Part shown: positions 22,701 to 29,220 of the stretch, piece after piece
How positions within the stretch are numbered: the first letter of the stretch is position 1
How the letters are laid out: each line of letters opens with the position of its first letter
Virus record (IMG/VR): IMGVR_UViG_3300010883_000038
Location: 1 to 54,108 of that record
Direction: 5' to 3' (one strand)
Length of the DNA stretch: 54,108 nt
Origin: a virus
Made by a program: the position numbers and the translations under genes
The notes under the pieces: model-generated
Seen by the model: the letters and a program-made list of their open reading frames with translations, nothing else
Databases searched by the model: none
Told to the model about the DNA's origin: nothing

Positions 22701-22878
22701 AATCGATCAACTCAGGACTAATCCCTTGTGTCTTCGAATGTACGATATCCCCTGCTAAACAGATAGCATCGACTTTTAATGATGCTAATTGTTCAAACAT
22801 ATCTTTAAAAGATCTTCTGTATTCTGTATGGCGAGTTAAACCTCGCCAATGGACGTCTGCAATATGGGCAATTCTCAT
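19747..22878 (-). CDS. Fused Mre11-Rad50 (SbcD-SbcC, gp47-gp46) recombination nuclease
   Basis: A 1043-aa single chain that joins two proteins encoded by separate genes in T4 (47 and 46). Residues 1 to about 360 are a calcineurin-like phosphoesterase: IADVHWRG (Asp8, His10), LAGDIVHS (Asp44), LLGNHDG (Asn80, His81), YHGSVWGSH and LGDIHKKQ. Residues about 366-1043 are a Rad50/SbcC ATPase: Walker A LFGKNRSGKSS (399-409), long coiled coils with a hook-like PCDDMFPTC (Cys720, Cys727), ABC signature ECASGMEKM (951-959), and Walker B MFIVDEGFGSLD (980-991). The complex resects DNA ends and feeds recombination-dependent replication. The reading frame is continuous, with no internal stop. The hook spacing (six residues between Cys) differs from the usual CxxC. 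The start has an AGGAA site. Confidence 0.93.
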   Translation of the reverse strand: MRIAHIADVHWRGLTRHTEYRRSFKDMFEQLASLKVDAICLAGDIVHSKTQGISPELIDCLNWWFTEMSRIAPVHILLGNHDGLINNKDRQDAISPILRALNLQNVHLYRDSGMYEDPSNSDFVWCAFSPFDEEGYSNVRPVEGKTSIAIYHGSVWGSHTDMNFMLDGDCKMDFFRGFDFVMLGDIHKKQQLDKEGRIWYPGSTIQQNYGESGEKGFLLWDIKSNDDFSVDFYPIKHHNPFVTVDWQGTVQSTISECMDNWPKGARYRIRSTIELGPKAQRKMATVLRREHAADEVVYQLKLKQNSISAETSEKIKIDDLSDASIHKNLLREWCDDETDDVDFWAAVDRIVDETIPKINVPKDNLGNQWSIREMNFDNTFGYGKDNSINFSKLSGIVGLFGKNRSGKSSIPGTMMYALFNSNDRGITSIQHVINSRRSNCSADITFSVNGKLYRLERHSVRYPARGGKGEGAMSYLSLYEVNDDGQIIKDISGEQRRDTEKNLRNLIGTPEDFMMTSFAAQGNMNSFIAQGATERKKTISNFMGLDIFDQIQGIVKEDSAGVKAMLKRLSEKDWVTLIRNNRSNINSFKEQRSDITEKISILSERYEAYKFKAAEEVVGDFTDPAVLAYKTNLLIDKKSGLELVINNLSALQSKISLKKETQANYINIKENFPLESYQRRLELMDGLKSNLQKMSAGLKQEKTLMANQKKSVSLLKEVPCDDMFPTCRFISESHKNKGLLKEQKGLVLNLKRELDEAKSKFDLLEGEGLRQKIDRYNELTKSIQDCKMEIIVLDSKIEGEKRSIEFFQSDIRNLSDEITDLELNVDGEKTAVLAQIKKSMKEIDRNIKDQKSEMFSLAQNIGKCQATIKQLEEESLEYDRLQVEWRVYDYLLKATSWRGIPTYIMKKQLPIINAELTNILQDLSGFTVELDITDRKTDIFINYGDSRRPIECASGMEKMVSSMALRVALGNVSNLNKSDMFIVDEGFGSLDPQNLEAATALLRRLKSYYRLIMIISHVDVIKDSVDNIVEITKQGKDSQVVYV

Positions 22879-22886
22879 GAATATTC

Positions 22887-23816
22887 CTATAATTTATTGA
22901 TTAAAAACGGTAATGATCCAAATTCATTATTATATTCTACAGCAGTCGACATCAGATGTTCAATTGATAATGCATTCATATCTCCTAAATCCCCTGTCTC
23001 AGGTGATGCGAGTGAAACCTTTAAATCGTACGACGACAAAAGCGCGGCAATTCTTAACTGCTTCTTATAAGCGTCAGGATCTAATGATAATATTACATCC
23101 ATTGAATTACGAACTATCTTCTGAAATAATAAACTATCCTCAGATAGAGAAGAACCCAATATACAAACAGCGTTTAACTTACTACACTTCATCCAATCTA
23201 AAGGACCCTCTACGATCGTCAAGGACTCAGCAGACCAATCTATATCGATATCGTTAAATATTATATGCCGCTTGTTTGCCTTTGCGTTAATATACGTATA
23301 AGGAGTCTCGTCGATTGCTCGAGCAGAATAATAATTTAAATTACCCTCGCAATCGAAAGATGGAATCAATAACCGACGTCGATATTTCCACTCGTCTGTA
23401 TACCCGATCCGGTACCGCCAAAGATGAGTATCCGTATATCCCCGAGAATGGCAGTATGCCCTTATTGCTCGAGCATCCGGATCCGACAAATACTGCATAA
23501 TAAGCCTAAATCCTTCCGGCAATTCAACTAGTGGTTCGTCCTCTGTAATAGCCTCTAAGTTGTAGGCGAAGTTTTTACCAAACTTTTCAAAATATTGAGC
23601 AACCTTACTAGGCTTCTTCTGCTTAATAAGACGACCTAAATTCCTACCTTTACTATTACATACCCAGCAATGATAAAGATCAGAATCTAACCTGATATTC
23701 ATTTTGAGCTTTTTTGTGTCCTTACAAAACGGACACGGAATCATTAGTTCTATTCCGTTGTTTTGAAGGCGTGATGTACCGAATATCGATGTAATAAATT
23801 TAATTTTATCATTCAT
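22887..23816 (-). CDS. DNA primase, DnaG/gp61-like
   Basis: A 309-aa protein with the organisation of a bacterial-type primase, close in length to T4 gp61 (342 aa). The N-terminal zinc-binding domain reads MIPCPFCKDTKKLKMN, then YHCWVCNSKG, giving Cys28, Cys31, Cys50 and Cys53. A central region with RIGYTDEWKYRRRLLIPSFD resembles the DnaG RNA-polymerase core. The Toprim domain has TIVEGPLDW (Glu203) and ILSLDPDA (Asp246, Asp248). It makes RNA primers for lagging-strand synthesis and would partner a gp41-type helicase, which is not in this window. It lies between the resolvase and Mre11-Rad50 genes with gaps of 8-16 bases. The ribosome site is weak, so coupling to upstream translation is likely. 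Confidence 0.9.
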   Translation of the reverse strand: MNDKIKFITSIFGTSRLQNNGIELMIPCPFCKDTKKLKMNIRLDSDLYHCWVCNSKGRNLGRLIKQKKPSKVAQYFEKFGKNFAYNLEAITEDEPLVELPEGFRLIMQYLSDPDARAIRAYCHSRGYTDTHLWRYRIGYTDEWKYRRRLLIPSFDCEGNLNYYSARAIDETPYTYINAKANKRHIIFNDIDIDWSAESLTIVEGPLDWMKCSKLNAVCILGSSLSEDSLLFQKIVRNSMDVILSLDPDAYKKQLRIAALLSSYDLKVSLASPETGDLGDMNALSIEHLMSTAVEYNNEFGSLPFLINKL

Positions 23817-23832
23817 ACTGATTATAGTACAT

Positions 23833-24384
23833 CTAATTATTGTATTTTACAAATCCTGCTTGAGCTATTACCCATGCATCAGCCATATCTCGAGATTGAG
23901 GAATTGTAATTTCTAATCCTTTCCTAGGACCAGATTGCAAAACTTTTTTTGGCCAATCATACTTTAAATGACGATCTACCCATTCGAAAACCTGCTCTTT
24001 AACGTCTTTACCAGACTTCTTTTTAGACATAGTCTTAATCCCGCACAACTTTCTTGATTCACTCACAGAAATCAGCCCAGGGATGCTTTCGAAATGTTCG
24101 GCACATATGTATTGGACTACGCCGTTGAAAGACGCTAGACGCGTGATTGTGTTAGCAGAAGACATGCCTGCGCCATACCTTTGAAATGCCTGCTCTATAT
24201 ATATTTTATCTATTCCAGGATACTTCTTAATTAAACTAATAATCTTATCCCTAAATATAAACCCTTTTTCAACTAACTCTTTTGTTTTGGATAATGATAT
24301 CCAATCTAACTCAACTAAACTTCCGTCGTCGCTCAATATACAGTAACCGGTTGCAGAAGTTGAAACGTCTAAACCTAATATCAT
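23833..24384 (-). CDS. RuvC-like Holliday junction resolvase
   Basis: A 183-aa RNase H-fold nuclease. Visible features are the first strand MILGLDVSTSATGYCIL with Asp6, the second acidic motif KIYIEQAF with Glu64, a helix AGMSSANTITRLASFNGVVQ typical of RuvC and phage resolvases, and a C-terminal helix SRDMADAWVIAQAG with Asp166 and Asp169. Such enzymes cut four-way junctions, which in this context would remove branches before packaging. T4 uses a different enzyme for this (endonuclease VII, gp49). The start overlaps the stop of the preceding structural gene (TAATG), so it is translationally coupled to a virion gene, an odd partnership. It leads the recombination-primase block. Confidence 0.88.
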   Translation of the reverse strand: MILGLDVSTSATGYCILSDDGSLVELDWISLSKTKELVEKGFIFRDKIISLIKKYPGIDKIYIEQAFQRYGAGMSSANTITRLASFNGVVQYICAEHFESIPGLISVSESRKLCGIKTMSKKKSGKDVKEQVFEWVDRHLKYDWPKKVLQSGPRKGLEITIPQSRDMADAWVIAQAGFVKYNN

Positions 24385-27026
24385 TAATAATCTACCCTCA
24401 ATCTGAATAAAAACTTGTTCTCAGACCTTTTTACAATTGGTTGTGCAAACTTTGCTTTTCCAATAACATTTAAATTATCATCGTGCAAATATATTGTTGA
24501 TATATACACGAAATCGTCGGCCGTCTCATTCTCGTTTGATGATGGCTTAAGCTTATTATAGTTCGGATTTGACGAACTGTTAACTAAATGCTCATGAGCC
24601 ATAACGTTAATTTCTTGAGAATATATATTATGCACTCCCTCAAATGATATATCTAAATTTTGATCACCAATCGCGTATAAAGATGGATTTCGAACGTATA
24701 TTAACCCTTCGTTATAATAAACGTCGCCAACGGAATTCCATGTTGCAACTGATCCAGATGTTTGATGACGATATAGGTTTCCTTCACCGTCGTCTCTTAA
24801 AATAATCTGTGACTTAGAATCAGTATGCAAAAAAGACTTAATTTCTATACTCTTTCTTTTAATTGAATCCCCGTAATAAAGCTGTGGTATCGTTATAACG
24901 TTAACTAAATTACCTACAAAATCCGATGCATCAAAAAATGTTTTAATATCTTCTCCGGATGGGATATTAAATTTTGGAATATCTCCCTCTACATCGGGAG
25001 TTGCTTCTGCTGTCGTAAACAGAGCTACTCCTGCGTTATATCTAGTATCGCCGCCTTGTGTATCTGTTGTTCCGAATGTAGGCTCAATAAAACTATCACC
25101 AACCGTGAATGCCTCATCAATAAAAAACATTCTAGAATCATATATATCGTTTAAATTTCCTATATCTTTAGTGTTAATTGATTCACCGTTTTCAATAATA
25201 TATTTGCTTCCAGTAATATTTGTTAAAACCCCATAACCAGGACGAAATAGTCCGTTATCGCACGGAAGTACAAAACAATTCCTTTTTTGATGCTGTGGCT
25301 TAGACGAGAAGGAAGAAGACAGTTCGTGCACCGTCACTCGGTCATTAGTTCTATATAAACTTTCTGACATGTTATGAGCAAATGGAAATACTGTGTTAAC
25401 ATATTCTTTACAAAAATTCTGAATATTCATATTAGCAAAGCCGCCGATGCTGGAATGATTCGTGTTATAAGGCGTTCTATAAATTTTTGCGTATGCGGTA
25501 GCTTTCCCGTCGAATAGATCGGCTAAAGAAGTAGTGGCTGGGTTTAGCTGACCTTGCGTTGCAACGAAATCCCGGTGGGCGGAAACTTGTGTGCCTGAAA
25601 GGTACATTGACGATGAGTCGTCTGACGTTGGGCTCTGATTTGTTACAGATAGTTTTGCCGCTAGTACACTTGTTTGATTCATTATCATGCTAGCATCGTA
25701 TAAGCAAGGGATATAAAGCTTTAAACCAAGATTTGTTAATTCTGTCGCCGATCCGGTATAACCGTTTCTAGACCCGGTCATTATTTGAGATTTTGACAAA
25801 TACTTATTCCAAATTTTTATTTCATGCACGTTTATATTTGCAAAGTTATTTAATTCTCCATCTGGGCTTCCAGTTCCAGTGGTACCGCCGGCTCCACTCT
25901 CGGTTGGTACAGCTCCGCCAGTGTTCTGTTCATATGACTTTGCAAGTAGTGTAAGGTCTGAAGATGTTCCGGAAAAAAATGCTCCCATTATTAAATCTCT
26001 GCCGGGAGTTTTCGTTGGGGAATAATTTAATTGGTGCACACCAGCTGTATTACCATCGATTACATACTCGAGGGTTTTAAACGAATTATTGTACCTAATA
26101 GAACAATTATGCCAGTACTCTGGTTTTAAATCAAAGTTAGACTGTTTAGCAAACCCACCTTGAAACGAAGCGTGTGAATCTGTATCGAAGCTTGCAATGG
26201 CGTCGGGTCTATTTGATCCGCTAGCTAACGATGCGGATACACCGTGCTGACTAGCGAGGGCGTAATTTGTCGGGTACCCGTTTTCATTTACTTCCGACCC
26301 TGAAATGATTGAAACGCAAAAATCTCCTGGGAGATGCATAACTGTATTCGACCCAGTTGTATGATTAATCTTTACATAAAATTCTATAGTGAAATCATCG
26401 CTAGTGTTATATACGTCCGCATCATTCTTATACACTAATGCCGATTTGTAGTCAGTTGAAAATAAATTTAAGCAATTGTAGTTAGTGTATTTTGATCCTA
26501 ACCTTGAATTTGATACAGAATATTCTTTTTCTAGAATTCTTTCTGCCAATTGTAAAGCCCGAGAACCGGTAGTGTAAAATGAACTTCCTGGCTTTAAATT
26601 TCTAATCGATAACTCTGTGCTGTTCCTAGGATGCATCTCGATATCGCTGTACCCGACCTCTCCAGAAAAAGCAGCTTGAATCCCGTATTTTTCAAATTCT
26701 GGGATTTGATTGACTCCTGGATTATTAGTACCATCTAGCAAAATCCCTAACGCGAGATCTCCCCGTGAGTCAATGGTACCGTCGTTAAGTAAATCGAATA
26801 TTCTTCCTCTTCTTCCTTCGAACGTGTTTTCGCTGAAGGTCTGGGGATCATTTGTCCCAGTAAGTCCTGCCCTCATATCAACGCTGTCTTTCTGAGTTTC
26901 AGATCTGTTAACAATTACTTTTAGAGCGCCAGTTGTTCCCATAGAAGAAGTAACAAAAGACCTTTTAGGATGCAACTGTATAGAATTACTGCTAATATTG
27001 CCCGGACCTAATTTAACAAACGACAT
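24384..27026 (-). CDS. Large virion protein with LamG-like domain
   Basis: An 880-aa beta-rich protein. Residues about 225-360 look like a LamG/concanavalin-like jelly roll: SDDFTIEFYVKIN, then YWHNCSIRYNNSFKTLEYVID and a following glycine-rich strand. LamG domains in phage tails usually bind carbohydrate or form decorations. The last 70 residues share a pattern with the end of the next upstream gene product (464 aa): SSN-P-(N/T)-(Y/F), then a strand with Y/F-I-S/T, LHDDNLNVIGKAKF, P-I-V-K, and R-L-R-V-D-Y at the stop. A baseplate or tail-associated structural role is likely, from position after a run of similar genes. No transmembrane or signal segment. Start has AAGGAAGG. Confidence 0.78.
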   Translation of the reverse strand: MSFVKLGPGNISSNSIQLHPKRSFVTSSMGTTGALKVIVNRSETQKDSVDMRAGLTGTNDPQTFSENTFEGRRGRIFDLLNDGTIDSRGDLALGILLDGTNNPGVNQIPEFEKYGIQAAFSGEVGYSDIEMHPRNSTELSIRNLKPGSSFYTTGSRALQLAERILEKEYSVSNSRLGSKYTNYNCLNLFSTDYKSALVYKNDADVYNTSDDFTIEFYVKINHTTGSNTVMHLPGDFCVSIISGSEVNENGYPTNYALASQHGVSASLASGSNRPDAIASFDTDSHASFQGGFAKQSNFDLKPEYWHNCSIRYNNSFKTLEYVIDGNTAGVHQLNYSPTKTPGRDLIMGAFFSGTSSDLTLLAKSYEQNTGGAVPTESGAGGTTGTGSPDGELNNFANINVHEIKIWNKYLSKSQIMTGSRNGYTGSATELTNLGLKLYIPCLYDASMIMNQTSVLAAKLSVTNQSPTSDDSSSMYLSGTQVSAHRDFVATQGQLNPATTSLADLFDGKATAYAKIYRTPYNTNHSSIGGFANMNIQNFCKEYVNTVFPFAHNMSESLYRTNDRVTVHELSSSFSSKPQHQKRNCFVLPCDNGLFRPGYGVLTNITGSKYIIENGESINTKDIGNLNDIYDSRMFFIDEAFTVGDSFIEPTFGTTDTQGGDTRYNAGVALFTTAEATPDVEGDIPKFNIPSGEDIKTFFDASDFVGNLVNVITIPQLYYGDSIKRKSIEIKSFLHTDSKSQIILRDDGEGNLYRHQTSGSVATWNSVGDVYYNEGLIYVRNPSLYAIGDQNLDISFEGVHNIYSQEINVMAHEHLVNSSSNPNYNKLKPSSNENETADDFVYISTIYLHDDNLNVIGKAKFAQPIVKRSENKFLFRLRVDY

Positions 27027-27047
27027 ATAACGCCTTCCTTTTTAAAA

Positions 27048-28442
27048 TTAAAAATCGAGGCGGACTCTTACTGTTAAATCTTTCTCGTCGTTTTTCTCAA
27101 TTGGTCTCGAGACTTTTCCTACGGCCAATAAATCCATATTTGGACCATACAATCCAACAGAAGTTATAAAAGTAAAAGATCTTTCAGTTGCATCAGTAGA
27201 ATCTTCAATGACATTTAGATTGTTTGATGTATCGACAAAAGTTGGGTTTGAAGAATAGTTAAATTCTCCGGGCGACGCACGACAAAAATATATCGTTGAT
27301 TGAATTTGAGTCTGGTTCTGAAATGCAGCTGATGTCAATGTCCCAGAAGAAAATCTAGTTGTAGAAAAGTGATCTAGTATATTATCGATTGATGCGGACA
27401 CTAGGAAGTCTGGTGAGAATGATGCCGAAATATTTCCATTACATGAAGAGTCTCCAATAACAGCTGTGCCTTTTGCAATCGTTCCTAATGATGTCATAAC
27501 TCCTGCGCCGGCTCCTTTAGATTTATCAGATGCATGAGTGAACGATGTGTCATTCATTGCGTCGACAAGACCATATACTGGCTGCTTATTCCATGTTATT
27601 TTATCGATATCTAATACAACAATGCCGGTATCATAAAACATTAGTCCTACGTCTCGTGTTGTATCACTAGCCATCTTCAATCTAGCTACTGTACCGGCTA
27701 CTGTCATTCGTGAATTAGAGTTAGCGCCGACATCAGCAAATATTTCTACCCCTTGTTCTGAGGTGTAAGCTATTCCAGCATTACCTATATTTGCTGATCC
27801 CGTAACTTCACCAGCTGTCGCTACGTTATGTGTGCCGAGTTCATTAACACCGTCGATAAACCTTTCTTGAGACTGTCCCCCTAAAGAAGCAGAAGTATAG
27901 AATCTCATTGCGAATGTTTCTTTTCTAACTTTATCTCGGGCGAAAAGCCTTTTTACATTTAAGAATACAGCAGAGTTAATTCGATTTGCATCAGTAGTTA
28001 CTAAACCGTTGTTTCTAGGATATGAAGTTTCGCCTAAATAAAACGCATGATCTGCGTTGCCTAAAAGATAAGAAGAATATTGACGGTATACGTCGACTTT
28101 TTCTCTCATCATTAAGCTCTGAGATGCAAACAAAAGTTTTCCAGATGTATCGATTGAATACCCTGGTGCTTCTGATACGATATTTGTTACAGCTGAATTG
28201 TGAAATAGCCCAACTGACATGTCGAAAATTGGATTTGCTGTTTGCAAACTATAATCTTGATCATATACAGTCTGATATAATGAAGATGTTACTCCTGGAC
28301 CGATGCCTCCAGTAACGAAAACTTGATATTTTCTTCTAGTAGCTGAACCCGATATATCTTCTTGGATTACGTCGATTAACTGATTTAACGACGATGCCGG
28401 CTGCGTGAAATCTGCCGGCGAGAATGACTTGAACTGTGCCAT
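27048..28442 (-). CDS. Virion structural protein, 464 aa
   Basis: Not assigned to a named family, but it looks structural: beta-rich, Ser/Thr/Asn-rich, no membrane segment. Its start (AQFKSFSPADFTQPAS) is followed by long alternating strands. The end carries the same module as the 880-aa protein: FNYSSNPTF, then FITSVGLYGPN, LLAVGKVSRPI-E-K and R-V-R-L-D-F at the stop. I have seen this ending in several structural proteins of large marine myoviruses, but this is recall, not a search. It sits between the 240-aa and LamG genes with gaps of 12 and 21 bases. Tail or baseplate component is the likely role. The ATG has AAGGAG. Confidence 0.78.
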   Translation of the reverse strand: MAQFKSFSPADFTQPASSLNQLIDVIQEDISGSATRRKYQVFVTGGIGPGVTSSLYQTVYDQDYSLQTANPIFDMSVGLFHNSAVTNIVSEAPGYSIDTSGKLLFASQSLMMREKVDVYRQYSSYLLGNADHAFYLGETSYPRNNGLVTTDANRINSAVFLNVKRLFARDKVRKETFAMRFYTSASLGGQSQERFIDGVNELGTHNVATAGEVTGSANIGNAGIAYTSEQGVEIFADVGANSNSRMTVAGTVARLKMASDTTRDVGLMFYDTGIVVLDIDKITWNKQPVYGLVDAMNDTSFTHASDKSKGAGAGVMTSLGTIAKGTAVIGDSSCNGNISASFSPDFLVSASIDNILDHFSTTRFSSGTLTSAAFQNQTQIQSTIYFCRASPGEFNYSSNPTFVDTSNNLNVIEDSTDATERSFTFITSVGLYGPNMDLLAVGKVSRPIEKNDEKDLTVRVRLDF

Positions 28443-28454
28443 GAAAAAAACTCC

Positions 28455-29177
28455 TTAATACTGTACTGTTAGTTCGAATGTAGTTGATACTCCGGTAGAA
28501 ATACCGTCGACTTTAACGATGGTAACAACCTGGTTATTCGAATTTTGAAATGCTGTTAAATTACTTCCTTGAGATACCGTGCGAAACACTGCCCTTAAAG
28601 ATGAAAGCTGAGTTCCTGTTCCAGTAGAAGTTGCCGGCATGTCGTATACTATGTTTGTACTGAACGGTACTGACCTAGGTGTAATAGATCCAGCGTTCAG
28701 GCTAATAAACCTAGAATCGATTGTCACTCTATACTGTGTCTCTCTTAGTATAGACTGAACTATGTTTGACACGTTCGATGGAATTGTTTGATTTATTGTA
28801 GTTTCAGCAAGATTTGAGCCGGCGACATTAGATAAAGATGTGGTTGAATCAGATGTTATAGCAAGTGTTGGAAAAACTGTTAGCGTTGGATCTGATAGGG
28901 TTATTAATGGATACTTTAATCCTAAAGCCCCTATAGTCTGTGCTTCGAAAACAGGAGTGTTCTTTTCGATTTTTTCTTTTCCTACTGTTCGGCCGAACTT
29001 TTTTATCAAAGTATAATCTACTTCGTCGTCGCCAAAACCGTAATGTACGATCCTGAATGTACCGTTGTTTCTTGCTAGCAACTCTCTGCCTTTATCGGTT
29101 AAAACAGCATCGATGATGATGTTATTAGTGCTGTGATCTAAGAATCCGATGGGACACCTCCTGAGGCATATTGCCAC
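28455..29177 (-). CDS. Virion protein of the 'IIDAVLTDKGRELLA' type, 240 aa
   Basis: A 240-aa protein. Its N-terminal region (STNNIIIDAVLTDKGRELLA, then GTFRIVHYGFGDDEVDY) is similar to that of the 299-aa protein at 38369 (RIMDVLITNNGRRQIADGTF). Both belong to a family common in structural regions of T4-like and other large phages, with no proven role. The rest is Ser/Thr-rich and beta-like, ending in a strand (STTFELTVQY). Translation start is uncertain. The GTG at 29177 lacks a ribosome site, whereas a perfect AGGAGG lies inside the frame six bases before an ATC codon at 29150. The true protein may therefore begin nine residues later, at a non-standard codon. Confidence 0.76.
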   Translation of the reverse strand: MAICLRRCPIGFLDHSTNNIIIDAVLTDKGRELLARNNGTFRIVHYGFGDDEVDYTLIKKFGRTVGKEKIEKNTPVFEAQTIGALGLKYPLITLSDPTLTVFPTLAITSDSTTSLSNVAGSNLAETTINQTIPSNVSNIVQSILRETQYRVTIDSRFISLNAGSITPRSVPFSTNIVYDMPATSTGTGTQLSSLRAVFRTVSQGSNLTAFQNSNNQVVTIVKVDGISTGVSTTFELTVQY

Positions 29178-29220
29178 TTGTGTTTTTTATGAGTTTTTCT
29201 ATACTATCTAATTATATCAT

